Below, one piece after another: positions 19,284 to 28,632 of a stretch of DNA of 47,810 bases. The DNA comes from Cecembia sp. GTDB lineage: Bacteria > Bacteroidota > Bacteroidia > Cytophagales > Cyclobacteriaceae. Within the stretch, counting starts at the first letter, position 1, and every line of letters starts with the position of its first letter. The stretch is from the NCBI RefSeq assembly GCF_007126775.1, contig NZ_SLAP01000233.1, positions 1 to 47,810 on the forward strand, in the 5' to 3' direction. The position numbers and the translations under genes are program-made. A model generated the notes under the pieces. It ran no database searches and was not told the origin of the DNA. It was given only the letters and a program-made list of their open reading frames with translations.

Positions 19284-20825
19284 ATGAAAAAATATACCAA
19301 TTCTACTTGGGGACTTGTATTACTCCTTTGGCTATTAAGTTCCTGCTTGGAAGACACCCCAAACTTCTACGAGTTTGAAGATTATACCTTTAACAATCTG
19401 GATGAGGATGGAGGCAGTTGGCAAACCATCTTGGTCAGTAACCTAGGAAATATCAACATTGCCTCCCCTGAAGCCACCAATTCTGCTGCTTATCAAGCTG
19501 AGTTGGCTTCAGTAAAGGAATCCATTTCCAAAATATCTGCAGCTGACCGACAAGCGGTTCGGTATTGGAGCAATAATCCGGTAATCAGGTGGAATGAAAT
19601 TGCTTTGGAAATGGCGGCAAAATACAACCTTATTCCTGGCCCAAATGCAGACGGCACCTACACATTGCCTAATCCTGCCAATCCTTTGGGGCCTCCACCA
19701 TTTCCATTTGCTCATCCGCCCTACACCAGTAGGATGTTGGCCTACTTGAGTGTGGCACAGTTTGATGCCTTGATAGTCACCTGGCATTATAAATTCCAAC
19801 ACAATAGGGAAGCACCCTATCGGGTGGATAATGCTATCCAATCTGCTTATCCCCAAAACCAACTGCCTGCTTATCCTTCCCATGGGGCGGCCATTGCTAA
19901 GGCTTCAAAAGAAATACTAACATTGATGTTTCCATTGGAGGCTGCTTTTTTGGAAGAAAAATACCAAGAGCATCTCAAAAGCTTGCTACACTCCGGTCAA
20001 AATGTCCCAAGCGATATTGAAGCAGGAATTTCCATTGCAGAGGAAATCGTCTCCTTAGCGAAACAACGGGCATCTACCGATGGAATGGCTCAAGCCCAAA
20101 CATCCAAAGCTGTTTCCGATTCTATCGCCAATGCTGCTTTTGAAAGATTCGGTTGGAAATGGGAAAATACAGAAACCCCTAAGAGACCTGTAGGACTGAC
20201 TCCTCTTTTTGGAAACGTAAGGATGTGGCATGTACCTTCAGTAGAAGAGGTTCGCTCACCTCCTCCCCCAGCCATTGGCTCGGCCCAGTTCCAGGCTGAT
20301 GTACAAGAACTAAAAAGGTATGCCTCAAACATGACAGTGGCACAACGAAGAGTTGCCAATTGGTGGGAAGATGGCTTGGGTTCCTATACCCCTCCGGGTC
20401 ATTGGAACAAGTTTGCGAAAATTTCCATTGTGAAAAATAAGCTGAATCCATTAAGGGCCGCACAGGTATTTGCATATATGAATACCGCCATCATGGATGC
20501 GGGAGTCGCATGCTGGGATACCAAATACTATTACCACTATCCCAGGCCGGTAGAAAGTGTCCCCGGTTTTAAAACCATATTAGGCACCCCTAATTTTCCT
20601 GCCTATACCTCAGGACATAGCACCTTCTCAGCTTCAGCAGCTGAGGTCTTGTCTTACTTTTTCCCAGAAGATGCCAATCAATTTGAGGTTTGGGCAGAAG
20701 AGGCGGCCGTATCCCGGATTTATGGAGGCATCCATTACAGATTTGACGCAACAGAGGGAACAAAACAAGGGAAACTCGTGGGCACTTATGCGGTAAACAA
20801 GGCCAAAATGGATCGTGCCATGTAA
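19284..20825 (+). CDS. Vanadium-dependent haloperoxidase/PAP2-type phosphatase lipoprotein
   Basis: The three active-site motifs of the vanadium haloperoxidase/acid phosphatase superfamily are all visible: K-X6-RP as KYYYHYPRP (Lys414, Arg421), TSGH in place of PSGH as YTSGHSTFS (near 447), and SR-X5-H-X3-D as SRIYGGIHYRFD (near 475-486). The N terminus is a lipoprotein signal with lipobox-like LSSC, so the enzyme is probably tethered to a membrane facing the periplasm or exterior. Length (513) is nearer to bacterial haloperoxidases than to small PAP2 phosphatases. The reaction (halide oxidation or phosphate-ester hydrolysis) cannot be decided by eye. Cotranscribed with the barrel gene. Confidence 0.88.
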   Translation: MKKYTNSTWGLVLLLWLLSSCLEDTPNFYEFEDYTFNNLDEDGGSWQTILVSNLGNINIASPEATNSAAYQAELASVKESISKISAADRQAVRYWSNNPVIRWNEIALEMAAKYNLIPGPNADGTYTLPNPANPLGPPPFPFAHPPYTSRMLAYLSVAQFDALIVTWHYKFQHNREAPYRVDNAIQSAYPQNQLPAYPSHGAAIAKASKEILTLMFPLEAAFLEEKYQEHLKSLLHSGQNVPSDIEAGISIAEEIVSLAKQRASTDGMAQAQTSKAVSDSIANAAFERFGWKWENTETPKRPVGLTPLFGNVRMWHVPSVEEVRSPPPPAIGSAQFQADVQELKRYASNMTVAQRRVANWWEDGLGSYTPPGHWNKFAKISIVKNKLNPLRAAQVFAYMNTAIMDAGVACWDTKYYYHYPRPVESVPGFKTILGTPNFPAYTSGHSTFSASAAEVLSYFFPEDANQFEVWAEEAAVSRIYGGIHYRFDATEGTKQGKLVGTYAVNKAKMDRAM

Positions 20826-20854
20826 AAAAACACATACGGTTTGTTGTTGCTGAT

Positions 20855-20890
20855 ACATCCCCGGCATGAGTTGTGCTGGGGATGTTTTCT
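20855..20890 (+). terminator. Terminator after the haloperoxidase-like gene
   Basis: A 12-bp stem ACATCCCCGGCA / TGCTGGGGATGT (one G-T pair) with a 7-base loop, followed by TTTCTT. It lies between the convergent haloperoxidase-like gene and cstA and mainly suits the plus-strand transcript. Confidence 0.8.
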
Positions 20891-22524
20891 TAAGAGATTT
20901 TTACAGGTTCTTCTATCTCCTTTTTCAGGCTTTTTGAAGCCAAAACAATAAGAGAAATAGAAAGTACAAAGAGCAGTGCCGCAATTACCGATAGGACATA
21001 CACCTCTGCTTGAAAATTTTTCCAAGCAAAAAGTCCTAATGAAGTCAAAGTAACCGTGAACATGAAAAACATGGGAATGGTAACAAAGGTGGCATTGATT
21101 TTCTTTCTGATCAGCCATACTGCTATAGCCAGTAAAGCCAAAGCAGCTAGAAGCTGGTTGGCCGAACCAAAAATAGGCCATAAAATAGTAAAGCCTCCTG
21201 AAGCCAATAGCATGATGGATAAAATTACCACTACCGAAGTGGAAATGTACCTGTTTTGGGAAACCTTCTTTCCTATGGGACTTTTAATATCCTCAAAATA
21301 TTCCTGAAGGGTAAACCTCGCCAATCGGGTGCAGGTATCCAAAGTGGTAAGGGCAAATGCCGAAACAGTCAAAGCCACAAACCCCACGGCAAACTGCTCG
21401 GAAATTCCCATGGATGAAATCATACTTCCCAAGCCACTGGCAAAAAGAGGAACTGGGCCCTCTTCTCCTAATCTTCCCAGATATTCCCCACGACTCAGTA
21501 CAACTACTGCCCCAACGGATATAATGGCCAAAAAGGACTCTATCAACATCCCTCCAAAACCTACCAGCTTGGCATCACCCTCTCTGTCCAATTGCTTAGA
21601 AGTCGTACCTGAGGCCACCAAAGAATGGAATCCACTAATCGCCCCACAGGCAATAGTCACAAACAAAACAGGAAACAAATAACCTAAATTATCTGCTGCA
21701 ATGTGGATATCATTATCCATCTTGATCTCGGGATTGGCAATGAACACACCCACCACTGCCGCGATAATAAGTCCGTATAATAAGAAACTATTCAAATAAT
21801 CCCTGGGCTGCAACAGCATGGAAACAGGAGTTACCGAAGCTATAAAGGCATACCCAAGCAAGATATAAATCCATATTTGGTAATCTAAAACGAAGGGAAG
21901 CTGCATGCCCAAATACACAAAATAATACATTAAGAATATTCCTAATACGGATATGACAACAAATGCTGTTTTGCTACTTCCGATAAATCTATTGATGATA
22001 CCGAATGCTACCGCCAGCACAATGAATAATATGGAAGCTGAGGCTACTCCAGGATTATTGACAAAGGTCTTGGCAATAATATCGGCAAAAACACCTATGA
22101 CCAGAATCAGGGTGGAAAAACTGAAAATGATAAAAAGCTGTTTTCCCTTTTTTCCAATATTTTTCTGTATGATTACCCCTATTGACTTCCCGTCATTTCT
22201 TAAGGAAACAACCATGCTTCCCAAATCATGCACCGCACCAAAAAAAATACCTCCTATTAAGATCCAAATCACTGCAGGAATCCATCCAAATGTAACAGCT
22301 ATTATCGGCCCGACTATTGGTCCTGCACCAGCAATGGAAGCAAAATGGTGCCCCAAAACAACTATTGGTTTACTGGGAACGTAATCAATCCCATCACTTA
22401 ATCTATGGGAAGGGGTGATGTTGTCATTGTTTATTTTGAATTTTTTAAAAACATATTTCCCATATATAAAATAAGCCCCGATCAAGATTGCCGCAGAAAA
22501 AAGAAAGAGAAAGATGAGTTGCAT
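20890..22524 (-). CDS. cstA: Carbon starvation protein A family transporter
   Basis: Inner-membrane peptide/pyruvate transporter family, with about fifteen hydrophobic helices. Family hallmarks are KPIVVLGHHFASIAGAGPIVGP near the N terminus, FGAVHDLGSMVVSLR, and FHSLVASGTTSKQL in the central part. I prefer the ATG at 22524 (MQLIFLFLFSA), which starts directly at the first helix. The frame is open to 22560, adding 12 polar residues. Single gene, convergent with the haloperoxidase cluster. CstA proteins are often induced at carbon limitation; no CRP-like site was identified here. Confidence 0.95.
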   Translation of the reverse strand: MQLIFLFLFSAAILIGAYFIYGKYVFKKFKINNDNITPSHRLSDGIDYVPSKPIVVLGHHFASIAGAGPIVGPIIAVTFGWIPAVIWILIGGIFFGAVHDLGSMVVSLRNDGKSIGVIIQKNIGKKGKQLFIIFSFSTLILVIGVFADIIAKTFVNNPGVASASILFIVLAVAFGIINRFIGSSKTAFVVISVLGIFLMYYFVYLGMQLPFVLDYQIWIYILLGYAFIASVTPVSMLLQPRDYLNSFLLYGLIIAAVVGVFIANPEIKMDNDIHIAADNLGYLFPVLFVTIACGAISGFHSLVASGTTSKQLDREGDAKLVGFGGMLIESFLAIISVGAVVVLSRGEYLGRLGEEGPVPLFASGLGSMISSMGISEQFAVGFVALTVSAFALTTLDTCTRLARFTLQEYFEDIKSPIGKKVSQNRYISTSVVVILSIMLLASGGFTILWPIFGSANQLLAALALLAIAVWLIRKKINATFVTIPMFFMFTVTLTSLGLFAWKNFQAEVYVLSVIAALLFVLSISLIVLASKSLKKEIEEPVKIS

Positions 22525-22729
22525 GTTTGGGTTATAAGTTTTATTTTGAGAATCATTCAATTCACTTCTCTTGTCTAAAGAGATTAGAAATATAATTAGA
22601 ATTTTGTTTTTTCACGAAATAACAGTCAACATAATTCCTTGGAAAACCTGGCCTCAAAATGAATGGTTTGCCATTTGTGAGAATAACGTTGAACATCCAT
22701 TATACCATGCTAATCTTAATCTCTGACTA

Positions 22730-23776
22730 TTGTTAAACGAAACTACAATATTTATCCTATCCACTCTTGGACTACTGGTATTCAGTCACCTGATCCTTTA
22801 TATGTTTTTTAAACCACTGGCAAAGCTGCTGTACAAACCTCAGAAAGAGAAAGCCAGAAAAGCATTATCCAGATTTTCGAATTCATTGAAGTGGGGGCTG
22901 TTTTTTGTATTTTTCCCATTGATTGAACCGCTATTCTCTCCGGAAGACCTGGAACTTTTGAGTTCCCATAAATTCTTTATCATACTTTCGATTATAAACC
23001 TCACTTGGATTTTATTTGAATTTACCAATGTACTGAGGTATGCTTTTCTAGAAAATTATCCTTATGAAAAGGAGGATAACCTTAGAGAAAGGAGATTGAT
23101 CACCCAAGTTGCCTTTATCAGAAAAATAATCATGATCATTCTAGTGGTTATCGCTGCATCTGCCATTTTGATGAATTTTGAGAGTGCAAGAAAACTGGGA
23201 ACAGGATTATTGACTTCAGCGGGGATATTGGGTATTATTGTGGGTTTTGCAGCCCAAAAATCCATCGCCAATTTACTGGCTGGTTTTCAGATCGCATTCA
23301 CACAACCTATTAGAATAGATGATGTCGTGGTGGTTGAAAACGAATGGGGCAAGATTGAAGAGATAAACCTTACCTATGTAGTTGTCCGGATTTGGGATCA
23401 GCGGCGGCTGGTTCTTCCGATCAATTATTTTTTGGAAAAACCTTTCCAGAATTGGACCAGAACCACCGCTGATATCTGGGGGACTGTATTTCTTTATGTG
23501 GACCATACCATTCCTGTCAATAATTTAAAAGAAAAATTAAAAGCATTACTGGAAAGCACTCCACTTTGGGACGGAAAAGTACAGGTCTTGCAAGTTACCG
23601 ATATCAAAGAGAAAACCGTGGAACTGCGCTGTCTCATGAGTGCTAAGGACAGCCCCACTGCCTTTGACCTGAGGTGTTATATCAGAGAAAAAATGTTAGA
23701 ATATATCCAACAAAAATATCCTGAATCACTTCCTAAAACCAGGGTTTTGATGACCAAAGAAGAAAACCAGGTTTAA
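22730..23776 (+). CDS. MscS-family mechanosensitive ion channel
   Basis: Small-conductance channel that releases solutes under hypo-osmotic shock. Four N-terminal hydrophobic helices lead to the pore helix and following beta domain: LLTSAGILGIIVGFAAQKSIANLLAGFQIAFTQP with the Gly/Ala-rich pore pattern, then RIDDVVVVENEWGKIEEINLTYVVVRIWDQRRLVLPINYF. The 348-residue length is normal. The reading frame begins with TTG at 22730; the next ATG would remove the first membrane helix, so TTG is the likely start. Monocistronic, no clear terminator seen. Confidence 0.93.
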   Translation: MLNETTIFILSTLGLLVFSHLILYMFFKPLAKLLYKPQKEKARKALSRFSNSLKWGLFFVFFPLIEPLFSPEDLELLSSHKFFIILSIINLTWILFEFTNVLRYAFLENYPYEKEDNLRERRLITQVAFIRKIIMIILVVIAASAILMNFESARKLGTGLLTSAGILGIIVGFAAQKSIANLLAGFQIAFTQPIRIDDVVVVENEWGKIEEINLTYVVVRIWDQRRLVLPINYFLEKPFQNWTRTTADIWGTVFLYVDHTIPVNNLKEKLKALLESTPLWDGKVQVLQVTDIKEKTVELRCLMSAKDSPTAFDLRCYIREKMLEYIQQKYPESLPKTRVLMTKEENQV

Positions 23777-23964
23777 TTATTTTTTCCTCCGGCAGTTCAT
23801 TGTACAACAAATGATTAGAAGGCTTATTCTCAAAAAATATAGAAATGCTTTGACGTTGTAGGCACATACCAAATTGCCGCACCAAACAGTTCGAAGCAAT
23901 TTTCCTATTTACCAGAATTAACCAGAATAGAAAAGGTCAGATTTTATTTAATCGATAATACCTT

Positions 23965-23972
23965 TAAATTTG
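23965..23972 (+). promoter_or_regulatory. Candidate -7 element for accD
   Basis: TAAATTTG matches TAnnTTTG and lies 43 bases before the accD ATG. The -33 region is only T-rich, without TTTG. Pattern evidence only. Confidence 0.4.
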
Positions 23973-24014
23973 TAGTCGCTGAAGTGGAAATTTCAGCACC
24001 TAAAAAAATAAAAT

Positions 24015-24857
24015 ATGGCTTGGTTTAAAAGGACTGATAAAGGAATAAAGACCTCTACAGAGGAAAAAAAGGATGCTCCGGACGGTTTGTGGTTCAAAAC
24101 ACCCAAAGGCAACATCATCCACACCAGGGAATTGAAAAACAACTCTTATGTATGCCCGGACGATGATTATCATGTCAAAATTGGATCTAAGGAATATTTC
24201 GAAATTCTTTTTGACAACAACGAATTTAAAGAGTTGGATACCAAAATGGTATCCGGTGATCCTTTGAAATTTGTCGATTCAAAACCATACACCACAAGGA
24301 TCGAACAGACTATAAATAAAGCCGAACTCAATGATGCAGTGAGGACTGCTGTTGGAAAAATGAACGGTTTTGAATTGGTGGTAGCCTGTATGGACTTTAG
24401 TTTTATTGGAGGATCTATGGGTTCTGTGGTAGGTGAAAAGATTGCAAGAGCCATTGATCATTCTCTTAAGCACAAAATTCCTTTTTTGATGATTTCCAAA
24501 TCTGGTGGAGCCAGAATGATGGAGGCAGGTTTCAGCCTAATGCAAATGGCCAAAACCTCTGCAAAATTAGCTCTCTTGGATAAAGCTGGCATACCCTATA
24601 TTTCTTTACTCACTGATCCTACAACCGGAGGGGTAACAGCTTCGTATGCAATGCTAGGTGATTTTAACATTGCTGAGCCCGGGGCATTGATCGGGTTTGC
24701 AGGCCCTAGAGTAATCAGAGAAACAATAGGCAAGGATTTACCAAAAGGGTTTCAAAGCTCAGAGTTTGTGCTGGAACACGGTTTCTTGGATTTCATCATC
24801 GATAGGAGGCAGTTGAAAAACAGATTGACTACACTCCTAAAATTACTCAACAATTAG
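24015..24857 (+). CDS. accD: Acetyl-CoA carboxylase carboxyltransferase subunit beta, zinc ribbon degenerate
   Basis: With AccA it transfers the carboxyl group from biotin to acetyl-CoA, the first step of fatty-acid synthesis. The crotonase-like core is intact: [46 protein letters not shown] and [13 protein letters not shown]. The N-terminal four-cysteine zinc ribbon, normally CPxC...CPxC, reads KTPKG...VCPDDDYH here, so only one cysteine remains. The surrounding fold residues ([24 protein letters not shown]) are conserved, so this is substitution rather than truncation. 280 residues is a normal length. accA is not in the window. A promoter candidate lies 43 bases upstream. Confidence 0.95.
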   Translation: MAWFKRTDKGIKTSTEEKKDAPDGLWFKTPKGNIIHTRELKNNSYVCPDDDYHVKIGSKEYFEILFDNNEFKELDTKMVSGDPLKFVDSKPYTTRIEQTINKAELNDAVRTAVGKMNGFELVVACMDFSFIGGSMGSVVGEKIARAIDHSLKHKIPFLMISKSGGARMMEAGFSLMQMAKTSAKLALLDKAGIPYISLLTDPTTGGVTASYAMLGDFNIAEPGALIGFAGPRVIRETIGKDLPKGFQSSEFVLEHGFLDFIIDRRQLKNRLTTLLKLLNN

Positions 24858-24935
24858 GAAAGATTCCCGTTATAGGAAGAGGATCATATTGGTTAAAATA
24901 AAAGCGTTTTTTAGCCAATTTATTTGAATTATAAA

Positions 24936-24943
24936 TATATTTG
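24936..24943 (+). promoter_or_regulatory. Candidate -7 element for nqrF
   Basis: TATATTTG matches TAnnTTTG, 53 bases before the nqrF ATG. No good -33 element at 19-20 bases. Pattern evidence only; readthrough from accD is also possible because no hairpin terminator separates the genes. Confidence 0.4.
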
Positions 24944-24995
24944 TAGGCCTAAAACAGGCAATTAAAGTGAAAATTTAAAGTAAAATTCAATATAA

Positions 24996-26294
24996 ATGGG
25001 TTCAGTAATTATTACTTCGATAGTAGCATTTACGATAATAATTTTGCTACTGGTTTTTATTCTATTGTTCGCCCAGTCCAAACTGGTTGCTTCCGGTGAT
25101 GTCAAAATAGTAATCAATGGGGAAAAGACCATTGTGACATCAGCGGGTTCTACTTTATTGAGTACTTTGGGGAATAATAAAATATTTCTTCCTTCTGCTT
25201 GTGGTGGAGGTGGCACATGTGCCATGTGTAAATGTGTAATTGAAGAAGGTGGTGGAGAGGTGCTTCCTACTGAAGAAGGACACCTATCTAGAGCAGAGAA
25301 GCAAGGAAAAGTTAGGTTAACCTGTCAGGTTAAAGTTAAGCAGGACATGGAAATAAGAATTCCGGAAGAAATCTTCGGAATTAAGAAGTGGGAATGTGAA
25401 GTTGTTTCCAATTACAACGTTTCTACTTTTATCAAGGAATTTAAAGTAAAGTTACCTCAGGGAGAAACTTTGAACTTTGAGCCAGGAGGCTATATCCAAA
25501 TAGATGTTCCGCCGATTACCTGTAATTTCAAAGATATGGAAATTACCCCACATCCAGAATTGGGTCACCCGGCTGATGTCTACAAAGGGGAGTGGGACAA
25601 ATTTCAAATGTGGGATTTGGTAATGAAAAATGATGAGGAGCTTTTCAGGGCTTACTCCATGGCCAACCATCCGGCTGAAGGTGATATTATCATGTTGACC
25701 ATCAGAATTGCCACGCCTCCATGGGACAGAGCAAATAACAAATGGATGGATGTGAATCCTGGAGTATGTTCCTCCTATATTTTTACCAGAAAACCGGGAG
25801 ATAAGGTGATGATTTCCGGGCCTTATGGTGAATTCCATATCAACCCGACTCAAAGAGAAATGATCTACATAGGTGGTGGTGCAGGAATGGCGCCTTTAAG
25901 GTCTCATATATTCCACTTGTTCCATACAGAAAAAACAGACAGAAAAGTTTCCTACTGGTATGGCGGCAGGTCTAAAAAAGAACTATTCTATATTCCTCAT
26001 TTCAGAGATATAGAAAAAGATTTCCCTAATTTTAAATTCCATATCGGTCTTTCTGAACCACTACCAGAAGACAATTGGAAGATAAAGGCTTCCTTAGAAG
26101 ATGAAAAAGGTGATGGTTATATTGGTTTCATCCACCAAGTATTGTATGACAACTACTTGAAAAACCATCCCGAGCCAGATGAGGTAGAATATTATCTATG
26201 TGGCCCTCCATTGATGAACGCAGCTGTGTTGAAGCTTTTGGATGACATGGGGATTCCGCAGGAAAATATAAGATTTGACGACTTCGGTGGTTGA
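24996..26294 (+). CDS. nqrF: Na+-translocating NADH:quinone reductase subunit F
   Basis: Electron-entry subunit of Na+-NQR: it oxidises NADH through FAD and passes electrons to a [2Fe-2S] cluster. One N-terminal membrane helix (about 4-26) precedes the ferredoxin domain with cysteines 69, 75, 78 and 110 ([10 protein letters not shown] ... C). A flavin-binding domain with RAYSMANHP and an NADH-binding domain with [12 protein letters not shown] and [10 protein letters not shown] follow. The 432-residue length is normal. In most genomes nqrF ends an nqrABCDEF operon. Here the upstream gene is accD, and no other nqr gene occurs in the window. Confidence 0.96.
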   Translation: MGSVIITSIVAFTIIILLLVFILLFAQSKLVASGDVKIVINGEKTIVTSAGSTLLSTLGNNKIFLPSACGGGGTCAMCKCVIEEGGGEVLPTEEGHLSRAEKQGKVRLTCQVKVKQDMEIRIPEEIFGIKKWECEVVSNYNVSTFIKEFKVKLPQGETLNFEPGGYIQIDVPPITCNFKDMEITPHPELGHPADVYKGEWDKFQMWDLVMKNDEELFRAYSMANHPAEGDIIMLTIRIATPPWDRANNKWMDVNPGVCSSYIFTRKPGDKVMISGPYGEFHINPTQREMIYIGGGAGMAPLRSHIFHLFHTEKTDRKVSYWYGGRSKKELFYIPHFRDIEKDFPNFKFHIGLSEPLPEDNWKIKASLEDEKGDGYIGFIHQVLYDNYLKNHPEPDEVEYYLCGPPLMNAAVLKLLDDMGIPQENIRFDDFGG

Positions 26295-26297
26295 TCT

Positions 26298-26328
26298 AAA
26301 AAAGTCCCGCAATTGCGGGACTTTTTTT
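26298..26328 (+). terminator. Terminator of nqrF
   Basis: Perfect 9-bp stem GTCCCGCAA/TTGCGGGAC (26304-26321), with an A tract before and a T tract after. Symmetric, so it could act on both strands. Starts a few bases after the nqrF stop. Confidence 0.93.
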
Positions 26329-26351
26329 ATGCTATTTGAAAAAAGAGATTT

Positions 26352-26384
26352 TTTGCTGGATCAAATGATTTTGTTTTAATTTTG
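26352..26384 (+). promoter_or_regulatory. Promoter of the arginase-like/b5/kinase/murQ operon
   Basis: TTTG at 26352-26355 and TAATTTTG at 26377-26384, spaced by 21 bases, match the Bacteroidota -33/-7 consensus. The ATG at 26406 would follow a leader of about 15 bases. Confidence 0.6.
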
Positions 26385-26405
26385 AGAATAGCTTAAATTG
26401 AATTT

Positions 26406-27557
26406 ATGAATCTCAAAACCTTCTTTGATCCTGTTCCAGAATTTTTGTGTGAGCAGAAATACGCCCACAACAGTTTTTTCAATTACATCCATTATTATGG
26501 AGAAACTTTCCCTGACCTCAAAGGGGTACAGCTCGCCCTTATAGGCCTTCGCGAAAAAAGAGGGGCAAAAAAAAATGAAAGTATCGACAGGGCATCGATG
26601 GAAATCAGAGAAAAGCTTTACCATCTTAAGAAAGGCCATGGCTTATACAAGGTTGTGGACCTAGGAGATTTAAAATTGGGAGAAAGTAGGGAGGAGTCTA
26701 TTAAGTACATTCAAGCTGTAGGTGAATTTTTAATGCGGAAGCAGATACTCCCTATTTTTTTTGGAGGCACACATGACCTTGATTTTGGACAGTACCTTTC
26801 TTATGAAGGATTAGAAAAGCTGGTATCTATGGTTACGGTAGATGCCAAACTGGATATGGAGGACGAGGGAGAGTACCAGGAAGTACATGCACAGGACATT
26901 ATACTTCACCAACCGAATTTCTTATTCAATTATGCTCATTTAGCCTATCAGAGTTTTCTTGTAGATCAGGATCTTATCAATGTATTGGAAAAGCTGTACT
27001 TTGAGCATATTAGGTTGGGCAGCATAAAGCACAATCTGAAAGAGATAGAGCCCATCATAAGAAATGCAGACTTGCTGAGCTTTGATATGGCTGCAGTTAG
27101 CTCCCAAGATGCTCCAGGTGCCGTGGAGGCACAGCCTTTTGGGCTTTCAGGAGAGGAGGCCTGCCAAATATGCAGATTTGCAGGATTGAACGAAAAGCTA
27201 TCATCCATTGGTATTTATGGCTACCAACCTTACTTCGACGATAACAGAAACAAAACTGCGGCTGTCATTGCAACCATGATATGGTATTTCATTGAAGGTT
27301 TTTATGACAGGAAAGACAGTTTATCATTTAAGGGAACTGATTATATCAAATATACGGTTTCTTTGGATGCGAAGCCTTCCATTTTGGTCTTTTACAAGAG
27401 TAAAAGAAGCGATAAATGGTGGATGGAGATACCACAGCATGACAACAAAAAGTACGATAGGTCAAGCATCATCCCTTGTAGTTACCAAGATTATCAGATG
27501 GCCCAATCCGGGGAAATACCAGAAAGGTGGGTCAATGCGCAGCTAAAAATGATGTAG
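26406..27557 (+). CDS. Arginase/formimidoylglutamase-family protein with incomplete metal site
   Basis: The ureohydrolase fold is recognisable from its three metal motifs in order: FFGGTHDLDFGQY, VTVDAKLDMEDE and LLSFDMAAVSSQDAPG. In active arginases these read GGxHS, DAHxD and SxDxDxxDP. Here the His of the second motif is Lys and the second Asp of the third motif is Ala, so two of six metal ligands are lost. Bacteroidota have a whole group of such degenerate family members, usually named formimidoylglutamase without evidence. Length 383. It heads a tightly packed operon: the next ATG follows its TAG stop directly. Hydrolase activity is doubtful; a binding or structural role is possible. Confidence 0.8.
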   Translation: MNLKTFFDPVPEFLCEQKYAHNSFFNYIHYYGETFPDLKGVQLALIGLREKRGAKKNESIDRASMEIREKLYHLKKGHGLYKVVDLGDLKLGESREESIKYIQAVGEFLMRKQILPIFFGGTHDLDFGQYLSYEGLEKLVSMVTVDAKLDMEDEGEYQEVHAQDIILHQPNFLFNYAHLAYQSFLVDQDLINVLEKLYFEHIRLGSIKHNLKEIEPIIRNADLLSFDMAAVSSQDAPGAVEAQPFGLSGEEACQICRFAGLNEKLSSIGIYGYQPYFDDNRNKTAAVIATMIWYFIEGFYDRKDSLSFKGTDYIKYTVSLDAKPSILVFYKSKRSDKWWMEIPQHDNKKYDRSSIIPCSYQDYQMAQSGEIPERWVNAQLKMM

Positions 27558-27788
27558 ATGAAAACCTACAGCAGGCAGCAACTCGCCCTACGTAATGGAC
27601 AGGATAAACCCGAAGTCTGGGTAGCCTATCAGGGCATAATTTACGATGTTAGCCTTTCCCGACTTTGGAAAAATGGGAAACATTATGAACATTGGGCAGG
27701 ACAAGACCTAACAAATGAGCTGCAGGAAGCTCCACATACAGCCAATGTTTTTTTGAAATTTGAAGCAGTGGGCAAATTAGAGAAATAA
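27558..27788 (+). CDS. Cytochrome b5-like heme/steroid-binding domain protein
   Basis: A 76-residue single-domain protein. Family features: YSRQQLALRNGQDKPEVWVAYQGIIYDVS (strand-turn-strand entry) and GKHYEHWAGQDLTNELQEAPH. These match short bacterial cytochrome b5 domains of the steroid-binding (MAPR-like) type rather than the HPGG type. Candidate heme ligands are the His residues at about 42-45 and 59. No signal peptide or membrane helix, so cytoplasmic. It lies directly between the arginase-like gene and the sugar kinase with 0- and 1-base gaps. The connection to amino-sugar metabolism is not obvious. Confidence 0.82.
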   Translation: MKTYSRQQLALRNGQDKPEVWVAYQGIIYDVSLSRLWKNGKHYEHWAGQDLTNELQEAPHTANVFLKFEAVGKLEK

Positions 27789-27789
27789 G

Positions 27790-28632
27790 ATGATATTGAT
27801 TGCGGACAGTGGTGCCAGCAAGACTGACTGGCGTGTAATAAATGAAAAAGGTGAAATTGGACAACATCGGGGAATTGGATTTAATCCAAACTACCAAACC
27901 GCTGCGGGGATGGTAACTGACCTTCAAGATGACTTCCTCTTGAAAATGAGGGATAAAGTGGAAACCATATACTATTATGGGGCAGGATGTACCTCCACTA
28001 AGAACCGTTCACAAGTAGAGGGTGCCCTTCGGAGTCTTTATAAACATGCCGAAATCAACGTGGACCATGACTTGATGGCTGCTGCAAGGGCTACTTGTGG
28101 GCATGAGTCCGGTATAGCCTGCATCTTGGGCACAGGATCCAATAGCTGTGATTATGATGGGGATATTATTGTAGATAAAAGACCTGCTCCAGGATATATT
28201 CTCGGAGATGAAGGAGGTGGGGCTTACATCGGACGTAAGTTTCTGGCAGACTTTATTCATGAGGAAATGCCAAAAAAAATCAGGGAAAAAGTATTGGATA
28301 AATTCAATTTGACCACCCAGGAAATCATAGAGCATGTATACCAAAAACCCTTTCCAGGAAGGTATATGGCGAGTTTTTGCCGTTTCATTACGGAAAACAA
28401 AAATGACCCTTATTGTTATATGCTCTACTATAATGCATTTCAGGATTTTTTTAAAAAGCATGTCATGAAATACAAGGACTATAAGGAGAAAAAAGTGAAC
28501 TTTGTAGGCTCCATCGCTTTCTACAATTCTGATATTCTGCGGAATGCAGCTTACGATGCAGATATACAGGTCAACTTGATTATAGAGAGCCCTATTGCGG
28601 GACTAACACTTTACCATCAGCACATGTTATGA
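27790..28632 (+). CDS. BadF/BadG-type ATPase, N-acetylglucosamine/muramic acid kinase-like
   Basis: An ASKHA-fold kinase of 280 residues. Phosphate-1 motif DSGASKTDWRV, phosphate-2-like segment GIACILGTGSNSCDYDG, and the conserved GYILGDEGGGAYIGRK block match the N-acetylglucosamine kinase branch of the BadF family. Its stop overlaps the murQ start by 4 bases (ATGA), so it is translationally coupled to murQ. The likely role is phosphorylating an amino sugar recovered from the cell wall (GlcNAc or MurNAc), giving MurQ its MurNAc 6-phosphate substrate if it acts on MurNAc. Substrate choice is inference. Confidence 0.88.
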   Translation: MILIADSGASKTDWRVINEKGEIGQHRGIGFNPNYQTAAGMVTDLQDDFLLKMRDKVETIYYYGAGCTSTKNRSQVEGALRSLYKHAEINVDHDLMAAARATCGHESGIACILGTGSNSCDYDGDIIVDKRPAPGYILGDEGGGAYIGRKFLADFIHEEMPKKIREKVLDKFNLTTQEIIEHVYQKPFPGRYMASFCRFITENKNDPYCYMLYYNAFQDFFKKHVMKYKDYKEKKVNFVGSIAFYNSDILRNAAYDADIQVNLIIESPIAGLTLYHQHML

